Positions 15,344-24,448 of a DNA stretch of 64,000 nt are shown here, in pieces. Origin of the DNA: Knufia peltigerae (Eukaryota > Ascomycota > Eurotiomycetes > Chaetothyriales > Trichomeriaceae); contig JAPDRN010000114.1 of NCBI GenBank assembly GCA_030247855.1, positions 47,970 to 111,969 of the forward strand, in the 5' to 3' direction. The stretch's first letter is position 1. Each line of letters opens with the position of its first letter. A model generated the notes under the pieces. It searched no databases. It was given only the letters and a program-made list of their open reading frames with translations, and was not told where the DNA came from. Position numbers and translations under genes: made by a program.

Positions 15344-18343
15344 TCAATAGTTCCAGGTCACCGTCAGCTGCGCATAGCGCGGCGACTGGAAACCGGTGCC
15401 GTAGCCATACATCGTGTTCGGCGTGCCGATGCTGTCCTGCGGTTCGTAGTCCTGGTCCACGGTGACCACGCGCTGCTGGTTGAGCACGTTGTACACCGCC
15501 AGCTTCAGGCGCAGGTCGGTGGGAATCGGCACCTTGTAGGAAACGCTCACGTCCAGGTCGTAGGTCCACGGCGTACGGCCATCGCCACCGCGCGGCGAAT
15601 GCACGAACACACGTTCAGAGGGCACCGTCGACTGGCAGTTGGACACGCACACGTAGTAGCTGTGGAAATCGGTATCGTCGAACGGATTGCCGGCGCCGAA
15701 GCGGGTGATCGGGCTGCCCGACTGCACGCCCAGGGTGGCCGCCACGCTGAGGTTCTCGGTCAGCGCGTAGCTGCCGCGGAACTTGAACTGATGGCGGCGA
15801 TCATTGGCCAGGTAGCCATAACCGCGGTAGTTGACCCAAGGATTGTCGAAGTTCTCGGTGCGGCCGGCGTCGGCAAAGTCGGTATCGGAGTTGACCGGAC
15901 CTTCCGCATTGCCGCGGCCGTAAGCCAGCGTATACGAGGCATTGAAGCCCCACTTGCCATCCCACGCACGGTCGACCTGCAGTTCCAGCGCCTTGTAGTC
16001 GCGCTTGGGCTTCACCCAGCCGCGTTGGCCCACGTAATTGCCGTCGTCGTCATACAGCGCCCAGCCTTCCTTTGAGGTGTCGATGTCGATCCAGCCATCG
16101 TTGCTGCCATCGCAATTGGTATCGCCCCACACCGTGTTGGTGCGCCCCGGATTGCCCATGATCCACACGCCGTCAATCGCACCGCACTGGCCGGTGGCGG
16201 TGATGTTCATGTCATCGATGGCATTGCTCAGGCGCCGGTACGTAACGCTGGCGGCGACCGACCACGATTCACTCAGCATGTGCTGGAAGCCGAGGATCGC
16301 CTCATCCTGGTAGACCGGGTCCATGTCCCGGTTCACCTCGGCGCGCAGGTCCGGCACGCTGCCATCGCCCTGCGAATTGTCGACCGGGCCGATCTGCCCA
16401 CCCAGGTTCGGGATGTTGTTGGCGGCCCCGGTGTAGCCCAGGAATTCGTACCAGGTGCGCTCATCGAGGAAGCCGCCAGCCTGTTTGATGTTGATGACAT
16501 TGGCCACCGGCAGGTAGTAGCGGCCCAGGTTGCCGAACACCTTGGTGGTGCCGTCACCGCGCACGTCCCATGAGAAGCCCAGGCGCGGGGCGATCATGTT
16601 GTCGATCTTGATGTAGCTGTCGCCGTCGCCGCCCTTGTTGTCGAAGCTCTCCACGCGTGCACCGATGTTGAGCAGGAAGTTCGGGGTGACCTGCCAATTG
16701 TCTTCCAGGTAGTACGCCGAGTTGATGGTTTCGAACGAGCCAGCCACTTCATAGCGGCGGGTGCGTGCCACCAGGCCACTGGCAGGTACGGTACCGCCAT
16801 TGAGCGGGCTGCCCGGATTCCGGTAATAGATGTCATAACGCAGCCCACCGGGACCGGGATAGGCACGCTCGTAGTCGGAGGTGTTCTCTTCGCGGTCCAG
16901 GCCGAAGCGCAGCAGGTGGTTGCCGAGCGACCATTCGAAGTCGGCGCGTGCAGCCTTGCGCGTATCCAGCGCCGCTTCCAGCTGCGAACTGCTGGTGCAG
17001 CTGCGGTCACCCTGAAGGTTCGGTGGCACGCCCTGGGCCGCGGTACGGTTGTCGAACACGCGGTTGCAGTTCTCGTCCATCAGAGAGCTCTGCACGCGGT
17101 TGCGCTTGTTCTCACCGTACATCAGCTTCATGGTCAGATCGTTGTTGACCTGCCAGCTGTAGGTACCTGACCAGTTCTTTCCGCCCACCGTGTTGACGAT
17201 CTGGTTGCTGCGTTCGCCATCGATGTCGCCGCCGTCGTAGTCGTAGCGGTAGACGTCTGTGAGGGTCTTGTTCTTGTCGGAGAAGCCGAACAGCGACAGC
17301 ATCTGGTTGTCGGTGATCTGCCAATCCAGCTTGCCGCCCCAGAAGGGCTCATCGGCCTTGCCCTGGCTGAGGAACGTGCCGGCGTCATTGGTCGAGGTCG
17401 GACGATAGTCGCGTGCCTCATACATGCCGAAGAAGAACAGCTTGTCCTGCACCAGCGCACCGGAAGCGAACACGTTCAGTGCGCTGCGCGAATAGTCGTC
17501 GCGACGCGCCGAGATGTAGCGGCTGCCTTCGCCGTCGTAGCGGTCACGCGCCTGCGACTGCCAGGCACGCGGCTCGAACACCAGTTCAGCACCGGCCTTG
17601 AAGTCGTTGCTGCCCGAGCGGGTGACCGCGTTGATGACACCGCCGGTGCTGCGCCCGAACTCCACCGAATAGCCGCCGGTCTTGACCTGGAATTCCTGGT
17701 AGAACGCAAACGGAACCGACGAGAAGCCAACCCGGTTATAGAAATCAGTGACGTTCAGGCCGTTGATGTAGACCGTGTTTTCGGCCACTGACGAGCCACC
17801 GAAGGAAATGCCCTGTCCGCCCAGCGAGCCCTTGCCTTTCACCGCACCCGGCGCCAGCAGCGCCACTGCGGTGATGTCACGGTCCACCGGCAGTCGCGAC
17901 AGTTCTTCGCGGGTGATGTTGGTGGCCGACTCGGTGGACTTCACGTCCACCATCGACACCACCTGCGGCGCGCGCACTTCCACGGTGCCCAGCGTGCTGA
18001 CCGCTCCCAGCGGCACGTTCACCGTGGTTGCGCTGCCCAGGCTGACCGTGACCTGGCCGACGCGGCTGGCAGCACCGCCTGGCAGGCTTACCTCCATGTC
18101 ATAGGTGCCTACCGGCAGCAACGGGATGCGATAGCTGCCCTTGCTGTCGGCCTGTACCGATCGCACGAAACCGGTGGCGGGATTGCGGACCGTGACCGTG
18201 GCGCCGGCAGGCACCTGCCCCGCATCGCTGGTCAGGCGACCGACGACCGCGCCGTCCTGTGCGAATGCGCTGGGTGCCAGCGTTGCCAGACACGTACCGA
18301 GGGCGACGCACAAGGCCGCCCGCTTGATGTTGTAAGCCTTCAT
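15344..18343 (-). CDS. Oar-like TonB-dependent outer-membrane receptor
   Basis: Protein of 999 aa. Signal peptide (LGTCLATLAPSAFAQ), an N-terminal carboxypeptidase-regulatory-like beta-sandwich (about residues 30-105, ending GSYRIPLLPVGTYDMEV), a plug domain (VEVRAPQVVSMVDVKS to about 250, including GGYSVEFGRSTGGVINAVT), and a C-terminal barrel ending in YAQLTVTWNY with the terminal aromatic expected of an outer-membrane protein. Oar-type receptors take up large peptides or proteins by TonB energy. GGAGAG precedes the ATG at 18343. Placed between a transglutaminase and a serine hydrolase in a murein-peptide context, so a peptide or muropeptide ligand is the natural inference. Confidence 0.88.
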   Translation of the reverse strand: MKAYNIKRAALCVALGTCLATLAPSAFAQDGAVVGRLTSDAGQVPAGATVTVRNPATGFVRSVQADSKGSYRIPLLPVGTYDMEVSLPGGAASRVGQVTVSLGSATTVNVPLGAVSTLGTVEVRAPQVVSMVDVKSTESATNITREELSRLPVDRDITAVALLAPGAVKGKGSLGGQGISFGGSSVAENTVYINGLNVTDFYNRVGFSSVPFAFYQEFQVKTGGYSVEFGRSTGGVINAVTRSGSNDFKAGAELVFEPRAWQSQARDRYDGEGSRYISARRDDYSRSALNVFASGALVQDKLFFFGMYEARDYRPTSTNDAGTFLSQGKADEPFWGGKLDWQITDNQMLSLFGFSDKNKTLTDVYRYDYDGGDIDGERSNQIVNTVGGKNWSGTYSWQVNNDLTMKLMYGENKRNRVQSSLMDENCNRVFDNRTAAQGVPPNLQGDRSCTSSSQLEAALDTRKAARADFEWSLGNHLLRFGLDREENTSDYERAYPGPGGLRYDIYYRNPGSPLNGGTVPASGLVARTRRYEVAGSFETINSAYYLEDNWQVTPNFLLNIGARVESFDNKGGDGDSYIKIDNMIAPRLGFSWDVRGDGTTKVFGNLGRYYLPVANVINIKQAGGFLDERTWYEFLGYTGAANNIPNLGGQIGPVDNSQGDGSVPDLRAEVNRDMDPVYQDEAILGFQHMLSESWSVAASVTYRRLSNAIDDMNITATGQCGAIDGVWIMGNPGRTNTVWGDTNCDGSNDGWIDIDTSKEGWALYDDDGNYVGQRGWVKPKRDYKALELQVDRAWDGKWGFNASYTLAYGRGNAEGPVNSDTDFADAGRTENFDNPWVNYRGYGYLANDRRHQFKFRGSYALTENLSVAATLGVQSGSPITRFGAGNPFDDTDFHSYYVCVSNCQSTVPSERVFVHSPRGGDGRTPWTYDLDVSVSYKVPIPTDLRLKLAVYNVLNQQRVVTVDQDYEPQDSIGTPNTMYGYGTGFQSPRYAQLTVTWNY

Positions 18344-18393
18344 CCCCTGCTCTCTCCTGCAAGAATTGAATGGTGGTGGGGTGGTGTGTCGCG

Positions 18394-19908
18394 CTAGCGT
18401 TGCCCGGCTGGCAGTACCCGCCACTGGAAGTCATAGCTCCATTGGTCGAAGTACAGGTTGCCGCCTGACCACTCGGCCTCGCCACGCTGCGAGTCGACCG
18501 TTTCCGAGCGGTAGTGCTGTTTGGCCGGCACGAACGCCAAGCCGAAATCGTCGTTGAAGGCGATGCGGTAGCCATCGAGGCCACCGAGGTAGAAGTCACG
18601 CAGCGCTGGCCTGTCGCTGGCCAGCGCGCCGGTGGTCACATCCATCGGCAGCCAGCCATACGGCGCCAGGTAGACCTGGCCCCAGTCGTGCAGGTTGTTG
18701 TAGCCGCTGCCATCGTCGGAGAACACCATGCCCGACTGCCAGCGCGCGGGAATGCCGTTCATGCGCAGCAGGGCGATCAACAGCAGTGTCTGCTGCCCGC
18801 AATCGGCATGACCGGCGCGCAGCGCGTAGTCACTGATGTTGCTGAGGGTCGAGTACTCGCGTGCACCAGCCCACGGAATACGGTCAACCGCCGCGAACAG
18901 CTTGCGTACCACTTCATATGGGCGTGTCTCGCCCTGCAGCACCTGATCGGAGAACAGCTTCAACGCCGGGGTGAAGCGCACGTGCGGAAGCTGCTCGGCC
19001 AGGTAGGGCTTCAATGCTGGATCTTCCGGCGTGGCCTGCACCTTCGTCGCATCGATTGCCGTGTGGCGCGCGAAGATCGTCACCGCATAGCGGATTTCAA
19101 AGTGCGTCGGCTGCCCGGCCACCGCCTTGGCTTCCAGGTAGGCGGTGCGCTGCTGGGTGCTGGCCGGGGCGACTCGAGCCTTGCCTGGGGCACTGCCGAT
19201 CCATTGCACGCGCTCCTGCTGGCCTGGAATCTCACGCGGGTAAGGAATCCAGGCACGTACGGTTTCGCCGGCCGGCACGGCGTCGGCCTTGACCGTCAGC
19301 GACTGGGTGAATTCGATGCGCTGCGGCAACACGGATGTCTTGCCGCTCTGTTCGGCGGCAGCAACCACGCGCGTGTGATGTGCATTGAGCACTTCATTCG
19401 GGCCGGGCGGTGGCATCGGTGCATCGGCTCGGCGCCGCGCACGCGCCTCGTCGCTGAGCAGGAACAGGTTGGAGGGCGCGCGCTTGAAGTACCAGCGTGT
19501 GCCGTCGATATCGTAGTGCTCGATCAGGCCCTGCTGGTCCCAGCGTGCGAATTCCTCGTCGGTCAGGTCGGGAATCCAGCGGCGAACGGCGGCCTTGGCT
19601 GCGGCTTCGTCGAGGCTGAAATCCAGTTGGATGCGGCGCATGCGCTCGTACTGGAAGTCGGCGGGCGGAGGCACGCCGTCTGCGGCGAACGTCGCATCGA
19701 CATCCCTGAAATGACCGCTGTCGACCAGATCGATCAGCCGCGTTTCCTGCTCACGATCGATGGCACTGCGCTGATCTGCAGCCCCTGCCGAGCACGCCCA
19801 CAGCAGCAGCGCGGCACCAAGGCCGGCAGCGGCAGGCAGAGACGGTTTGCGAACGGCAGGATCCACAGCGACACTTCCCAAGCGCGGGTGGTAACGGCTG
19901 TGTAACAC
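18394..19908 (-). CDS. secreted transglutaminase-like protein
   Basis: Protein of 504 aa. N-terminal hydrophobic signal (LGAALLLWACSAGAADQ), an N-terminal domain of about 120 residues, and a C-terminal transglutaminase-like domain with the cysteine-protease triad Cys in AGHADCGQQTLLL, His in NNLHDWGQVYL and Asp in GWLPMDVTTGA. Bacterial members usually hydrolyse peptides. The chosen start is GTG at 19908; an alternative GTG at 19866 has GGGAAG upstream and would give a shorter leader. First gene of the minus-strand arm, divergent from the NlpC/P60 gene across a short AT-rich promoter region. Confidence 0.8.
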   Translation of the reverse strand: MLHSRYHPRLGSVAVDPAVRKPSLPAAAGLGAALLLWACSAGAADQRSAIDREQETRLIDLVDSGHFRDVDATFAADGVPPPADFQYERMRRIQLDFSLDEAAAKAAVRRWIPDLTDEEFARWDQQGLIEHYDIDGTRWYFKRAPSNLFLLSDEARARRRADAPMPPPGPNEVLNAHHTRVVAAAEQSGKTSVLPQRIEFTQSLTVKADAVPAGETVRAWIPYPREIPGQQERVQWIGSAPGKARVAPASTQQRTAYLEAKAVAGQPTHFEIRYAVTIFARHTAIDATKVQATPEDPALKPYLAEQLPHVRFTPALKLFSDQVLQGETRPYEVVRKLFAAVDRIPWAGAREYSTLSNISDYALRAGHADCGQQTLLLIALLRMNGIPARWQSGMVFSDDGSGYNNLHDWGQVYLAPYGWLPMDVTTGALASDRPALRDFYLGGLDGYRIAFNDDFGLAFVPAKQHYRSETVDSQRGEAEWSGGNLYFDQWSYDFQWRVLPAGQR

Positions 19909-19937
19909 GGGCCGGGGGACCGGTCAATAATTTATTC

Positions 19938-19969
19938 TTGCTTTCGCAGCCAAAAGGAATAAATATTCC
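19938..19969 (+). promoter_or_regulatory. divergent promoter with AT-rich dyad operator
   Basis: TTGCTT (19938-19943), an 18-nt spacer and AATATT (19962-19967) form a plausible promoter for the NlpC/P60 gene. The -10 lies in the dyad GGAATA-AA-TATTCC (19956-19969). A related half, GAATAAATTATT on the minus strand, is at 19926-19937. The MurR/RpiR regulator encoded 3 kb downstream is the obvious candidate ligand; this is inference. Confidence 0.5.
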
Positions 19970-19998
19970 AACAGGCATTCGAGGAGGGTGTGCAGCGC

Positions 19999-21444
19999 AT
20001 GATCCTGGCTTCCCGCGAACCGCGTCGGCACTGGCCGCACCGGTTGACCTTGGCACTGGCCCTGGGCCTGCTGGGCGCATCCGCATTCACCCAGGCGGCC
20101 ACGCCTGCACCCGACCCCGGCGCCCCGCTGCCCTACGTGATCGGCCTGCATGAGGCCTACCTCACCCCGGACTACTGGGCCGCACGGCTGGACAACGCCG
20201 ACGCACCGATCCTGGACCGCGCGCAGATCAATGCGCAGAACGCGCGGATGCGCGCCCAGGACAGCCACATCCAGGACATCGCCACGCTGCCCGCACAGCT
20301 CAGCGCCACGCAGGTGCGCGACAGCATCGTCGCGCTTTCGAGCTGGCCCAAGCGGGCGCTGTATGACCAGAAGGGCCAGGCCATCGCCCCCGGCCTGCGG
20401 GCTGCAATCGAAGCCCACCTCGGCCTCGACGCGGTTCCTGCGCAGGTCGCACCGTCGTACGGGCTGGTGGTGAAGCGCGCTGCGCTGCGCACCTTCCCCA
20501 CCCGCCAGCGTGTTTTCAGCACGGTCGGCGACACCGACATCGACCGCTTCCAGGAGTCGGCACTGTTCCCGGGTGACAAGGTTGCCGTCGTCCACCGCAG
20601 CACCGACGGCCGCTGGCTGTTCGTGCACAGCGAGCGCTACAGCGCATGGATCGAAGCCGATGCGGTGGCCAGCGGTGACAAGGCCACGGTGCTCGGCTAC
20701 GGCGCGAAGGGCCCGTACCGCATCGTCACCGCTGCCACAGCGCACACCGCCTACACACCCGAAGAACCGCGCGTATCGCGCCTGCAGCTGGACATGGGCG
20801 TGCGCCTGCCGGTGTTGGCCGACTGGCCCTCCGCCGAACCGGTGAACGGGCAACAGGCGCACGCCTCGTGGGTGGTGCAGCTGCCGGTGCGCGAGGCCGA
20901 TGGCCGCCTGAAGCTGATGCCGGCGCTGCTGCCGCGCTCGCAGGACACCGCCGCCGACTACCTGCCGCTGACCCCGCGCCTGCTGTTGCAGCAATCGTTC
21001 AAGTTCCTCGGCGAGCGCTACGGTTGGGGCCACGACTACGACACCCGCGATTGCAGTGGATTCGTATCGGAGATCTATCGCAGCTTCGGCGTACTGTTGC
21101 CGCGCAATACCAGCGCACAGGCGATCAGCCCGGCGCTGGACCGCCTGCCGTTCACCAGCAAGGACGGCAAGGCCGTGCGCGACCGCGCCGTCACCGATCT
21201 GCAGGTGGGCGATCTGGTCTACATTCCCGGCCACGTGATGATGGCCATCGGCCACGTCGACGGTCGCACCTGGGTGATCCACGATACCGCGGGCGGCAGC
21301 TGGTTCGGCGCCGACGGCAAGCGTGTGCAGGCCCATCTCAATGGCGTATCGGTCACGCCGCTGGAGCCGATGATGGCCAGCGACAGCGTCCGCTACATCG
21401 ACCGCATCACCAACATCCAACGCCTGCGTGCCAAGAATCCCTGA
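19999..21444 (+). CDS. NlpC/P60 cell-wall dipeptidyl-peptidase with SH3 domains (YkfC-like)
   Basis: Protein of 481 aa with signal peptide (LALALGLLGASAFTQAA). Two SH3b-like regions (about residues 150-210 and 250-310) precede an NlpC/P60 domain. Catalytic Cys352 is in DTRDCSGFVSEIYRSFG, and the His lies in GDLVYIPGHVMMAIGH. YkfC-type enzymes cut between L-Ala-D-Glu and the diamino acid of stem peptides. AGGAGGG at 19982-19988 fits the ATG at 19999 better than the GTG at 19990. The stop codon directly abuts the epimerase start, so the two are co-translated; the same pair (ykfC, ykfB) occurs in Bacillus. Confidence 0.85.
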   Translation: MILASREPRRHWPHRLTLALALGLLGASAFTQAATPAPDPGAPLPYVIGLHEAYLTPDYWAARLDNADAPILDRAQINAQNARMRAQDSHIQDIATLPAQLSATQVRDSIVALSSWPKRALYDQKGQAIAPGLRAAIEAHLGLDAVPAQVAPSYGLVVKRAALRTFPTRQRVFSTVGDTDIDRFQESALFPGDKVAVVHRSTDGRWLFVHSERYSAWIEADAVASGDKATVLGYGAKGPYRIVTAATAHTAYTPEEPRVSRLQLDMGVRLPVLADWPSAEPVNGQQAHASWVVQLPVREADGRLKLMPALLPRSQDTAADYLPLTPRLLLQQSFKFLGERYGWGHDYDTRDCSGFVSEIYRSFGVLLPRNTSAQAISPALDRLPFTSKDGKAVRDRAVTDLQVGDLVYIPGHVMMAIGHVDGRTWVIHDTAGGSWFGADGKRVQAHLNGVSVTPLEPMMASDSVRYIDRITNIQRLRAKNP

Positions 21445-22539
21445 ATGAAGATCACCGCCATCGAACTGGGCATGCTGCGCGTGCCGCTGAAAACACCGTT
21501 CAAGACCGCGTTGCGTACCGTGGAGACCGTGGAAGACGTGGTGGTGCTGATCCGCACCGACACCGGCCACACCGGCTACGGCGAGGCACCGGCCACTGCG
21601 GTGATCACCGGTGACACCCACGGCTCTATCATCGAAGCGATCCGCCACTTCATCGCCCCGCGCCTGATCGGTCAGGAGGTGGTCAACCTCAACCGCCTGT
21701 GCACGCTGGTGCAGACCGCGATGGAGCGCAACACCAGCGCCAAGGCGGCGGTGGAAATCGCGCTCTACGATCTGTGGGCGCAGCTGCATGGCGCGCCGCT
21801 GTACCAGATGCTGGGTGGCGGCGACCCGGTGATCACCACCGACATCACCATCAGCGTGGACTACATCGACAAGATGGTGGCCGATTCGCTGTCGGCGATC
21901 GAACGCGGCTTCGAGTCGCTGAAGATCAAGGTCGGCAAGGACATCGGCGTGGACATCGAGCGGGTCAAGGCGATCCATGCCGCCGTGGAGGGCCGTGCAC
22001 TGCTGCGCCTGGACGCCAACCAGGGCTGGACCGCCAAGCAGGCCGTGCATGCGATGCGCACGCTGGAAGAAGCAGGCGTGGTGCTGGAGCTGCTGGAACA
22101 ACCAGTCAAGGCCGCCGACATCAGCGGCCTGAAGTATGTCACCGACCGGGTCAACACTCCGGTGATGGCCGACGAGAGCGTGTTCAGCCCCAGCCAGGTG
22201 ATGGACCTGATCCAGCAGCGCGCCGCCGACATCATCAACATCAAGCTGATGAAGACCGGCGGCCTGTCCAACGCGATCCGCATTGCCGACATCGCCGGCA
22301 TCTACGGCGTGCCGTGCATGATCGGCTGCATGATCGAATCGAGCATCAGCGTGGCCGCAGCGGTGCACCTGGCGGTGGCCAAGAGCGATGTGATCACCAA
22401 GGTCGACCTGGATGGCCCATCGCTGGGGCAGTTCGATCCGGTCAGCGGCGGGGTGCGCTTCAACGAGTCGGAGATCAGCATCAGCGACGTGCCGGGGCTG
22501 GGTATCACCGAAGTACGGGGGTTGGAGATGCTGGGTTGA
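21445..22539 (+). CDS. ycjG: L-Ala-D/L-Glu epimerase (dipeptide epimerase)
   Basis: Enolase-superfamily enzyme of 364 aa that turns L-Ala-D-Glu from murein into L-Ala-L-Glu for catabolism. Active-site residues are all present at the expected positions: Lys160 and Lys162 in LKIKVG, metal ligands Asp190, Glu218 and Asp243 (LRLDANQGW, LLEQPV, MADES), Lys267 in NIKLMK, and the DxD pair Asp321/Asp323 (KVDLDGP) that binds the dipeptide ammonium group and marks this specificity. Cytoplasmic. Starts at the base after the NlpC/P60 stop codon. Followed by a 283-nt repeat-rich gap before the regulator. Confidence 0.92.
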   Translation: MKITAIELGMLRVPLKTPFKTALRTVETVEDVVVLIRTDTGHTGYGEAPATAVITGDTHGSIIEAIRHFIAPRLIGQEVVNLNRLCTLVQTAMERNTSAKAAVEIALYDLWAQLHGAPLYQMLGGGDPVITTDITISVDYIDKMVADSLSAIERGFESLKIKVGKDIGVDIERVKAIHAAVEGRALLRLDANQGWTAKQAVHAMRTLEEAGVVLELLEQPVKAADISGLKYVTDRVNTPVMADESVFSPSQVMDLIQQRAADIINIKLMKTGGLSNAIRIADIAGIYGVPCMIGCMIESSISVAAAVHLAVAKSDVITKVDLDGPSLGQFDPVSGGVRFNESEISISDVPGLGITEVRGLEMLG

Positions 22540-22566
22540 TCGTTGAAACAACGATCGCCGCCATCA

Positions 22567-22590
22567 GTAGATCCACGCCATGCGTGGATG
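22567..22590 (+). repeat. SMAG/REP palindrome (ATCCACGC type)
   Basis: GTAG plus ATCCACGC-CAT-GCGTGGAT, 27 nt after the epimerase stop codon and upstream of copy 2 of the two-stem element. Confidence 0.85.
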
Positions 22591-22656
22591 CCCTTGCCCT
22601 TGCTTTTGCCCTACCCCGCACCCCCTTCGCGGCTGGCACGCGCGCGATCCGTCCGG

Positions 22657-22761
22657 GGTCGGGCGGGTGGGGTTTGCTGGGGTGTCCGCCGCATGAATGC
22701 GGCGGCCAAGCCTACATGGACGTACTTGCGGCGTCCCCTGCAAATCCCACCCGCCCGATCC
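22657..22761. repeat. two-stem structured repeat, copy 2
   Basis: Outer stem of about 27 positions (22657-22683 with 22735-22761, three mismatches) and inner hairpin CCGCCGCAT-GA-ATGCGGCGG (22686-22705), followed by CCAAGCCTACATGGACGTA. Core and order match copy 1 (12886-12987); stems differ by paired changes. It interrupts the epimerase-regulator spacing. Confidence 0.8.
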
Positions 22762-22822
22762 ACTCCATGACAAGCTCTACGCGACCAAACGCAACGCGCC
22801 TACACATGCCCGGACGCCCCGC

Positions 22823-23671
22823 ATGCCGCCCCTGCTGAAAATCCGCACCGAGCGCGGGCAGATGTCGGCCATCGAACGCCGCATCGCCGACTTCATCCTC
22901 GACAACGCCCACCTGCTGCGCGATTACTCCTCGCAGCAGCTGGCCAGTGCCCTGGGCATCAGCCAGTCCAGCGTGGTCAAGTTCAGCCAGAAGCTCGGCT
23001 TCAAGGGCTACCCGGACCTGAAGTACTCCATCGGCGAGGACGTCGCCCGCGCCGGTGCCGACCCGCAGCAGGCGCCGGCCGCACCGGACATCAGCGATGA
23101 CTACCTGCGCCTGGGTGACGCCCTGCGCCGCAGCAAGGCGCAGGCCGAGGAAGAGACCCGCCAGGCCAACCCGCGCGAGGAGATCGAGCGCATCGTGCAG
23201 CTGCTCGACGGCGCGCCCAAGCTGTTTGTCCACGGCCTGGGTGACGACGGTCTGTACGCACGCGAATTCGCCATGCGGCTGTCGCTGCTCGGCCTGCTGG
23301 TGGTGCCGCATACCGATCCGATCCTGATGCTGGCCAACCTGTCCGCCGCACGCCCGGGCGACGTGCTGCTGATGTTCTCCGAGTTCGGCAAGTTGCCGCA
23401 GCTTTCGCAGCTGTCGCGCCAGTTCCAGGACATGGGCGGCAAGGTGGTGTCGATCACCCGTCACACCGCCAATCCCCTGCGCGCGCACGCCGATGCGGCG
23501 CTGGTGGTATGCGCGCACGATCGCGCGCCGCAGGTGGCGCAGCTGCTGTACCGTAGCGCCATGCACGCCCTGCTCGATTTCCTGTTCGTGCTCCTCTGCC
23601 ACGCCAATCCGGATCGCCAGCAGCAGCTGGCGGTGAACCTGGAACGGATCGATCACCTGCTGGATTCCTGA
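22823..23671 (+). CDS. MurR/RpiR-family transcriptional regulator
   Basis: Protein of 282 aa with an N-terminal HTH_6 domain (about residues 1-77; recognition part LGISQSSVVKFSQKLGFKGY) and a C-terminal SIS phosphosugar-binding domain (about 120-265). RpiR regulators sense sugar phosphates; MurR senses N-acetylmuramic acid 6-phosphate. The location inside a murein-peptide cluster suggests a cell-wall-derived effector and control of the AT-rich dyad upstream of the NlpC/P60 gene. The ATG at 22823 begins the conserved HTH; the frame runs open to 22697 through repeat sequence. Followed after 12 nt by the YkuD-type gene. Confidence 0.88.
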   Translation: MPPLLKIRTERGQMSAIERRIADFILDNAHLLRDYSSQQLASALGISQSSVVKFSQKLGFKGYPDLKYSIGEDVARAGADPQQAPAAPDISDDYLRLGDALRRSKAQAEEETRQANPREEIERIVQLLDGAPKLFVHGLGDDGLYAREFAMRLSLLGLLVVPHTDPILMLANLSAARPGDVLLMFSEFGKLPQLSQLSRQFQDMGGKVVSITRHTANPLRAHADAALVVCAHDRAPQVAQLLYRSAMHALLDFLFVLLCHANPDRQQQLAVNLERIDHLLDS

Positions 23672-23683
23672 CCGGAGCGCCCG

Positions 23684-24448
23684 ATGAACCTGCTGCTGGC
23701 CCGCCTTGCATCCGCCGCGCTGCTGCTCGCGGCGGCCGTCACTGTCAATGCCGCCCCGTTGGACGATGCACGCCAACTGATCGTCGTCACCAGCGAGAAC
23801 TGGGACAGCACGCAGGGCCAGCTGCAGGCCTTCGTGCGCGACGGCAAGCAATGGCGCAAGCACGGCCAGGCGTTCCCGGTGGCGCTGGGCCGCACCGGTA
23901 GTGCCTGGGGCCTGGGCCTGCATCCTGTCCAGGCAGATGGCCCGCAGAAACAGGAAGGCGACGGCCGCAGTCCGGCCGGCGTGTTCGCGCTGGGCAGCGC
24001 GTTCGGCTATGCCGTCACCCGCCCCGGAACGGCGATGACCTACCAGCCGATGAGCAGCACCAGCTACTGCATGGACGTACCGGCATCGCCGTTCTACAAC
24101 CGCATCGTCGATGCAAAGAAGGTCGGCAGTGCCGCCATAACCGGCTCCACCGAACCGATGCGGCTGGACCTGCACAACAAGGGCGACGTGCGTTACCGGG
24201 AAGGCTTCGTGATCGCCCACAACCCGGACAACCAGCCTGGCAAGGGCAGCTGCATCTTCGCCCATCTGTGGCGCCTGCCCGGCGAGGCCACCGCCGGCTG
24301 CACCGCGATGCCACAGGCGCGCATGCAGGCATTGCTGGACTGGCTGCGCCCGCAGGACACGCCGCGTTTCGTGCTGTTGCCACGCGCCGAATACCAACGC
24401 CTGCAGGCGCAATGGAAACTGCCCGCGCTTGAAGGAGCCGCACGTTGA
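23684..24448 (+). CDS. YkuD-type L,D-transpeptidase family protein
   Basis: Protein of 254 aa with signal peptide (ALLLAAAVTVNA), so periplasmic. The C-terminal half carries a YkuD-like catalytic block: FAHLW, then ATAGCTAMP with the nucleophilic cysteine. The usual SHGC is replaced by TAGC, as in a divergent subgroup. Family members form or trim L,D peptide bonds in murein; which direction applies is not visible. GGAG at 23674 supports the ATG at 23684. It overlaps the permease gene by four nt, so it is translationally coupled to it and probably cotranscribed with the RpiR gene. Confidence 0.75.
   Translation: MNLLLARLASAALLLAAAVTVNAAPLDDARQLIVVTSENWDSTQGQLQAFVRDGKQWRKHGQAFPVALGRTGSAWGLGLHPVQADGPQKQEGDGRSPAGVFALGSAFGYAVTRPGTAMTYQPMSSTSYCMDVPASPFYNRIVDAKKVGSAAITGSTEPMRLDLHNKGDVRYREGFVIAHNPDNQPGKGSCIFAHLWRLPGEATAGCTAMPQARMQALLDWLRPQDTPRFVLLPRAEYQRLQAQWKLPALEGAAR

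Noticed and set aside
19924..22551. Long minus-strand frame opposite the NlpC/P60 and epimerase genes
   Set aside because: His/Gln/Arg-rich shadow translation; the plus strand encodes complete enzymes with active-site motifs.
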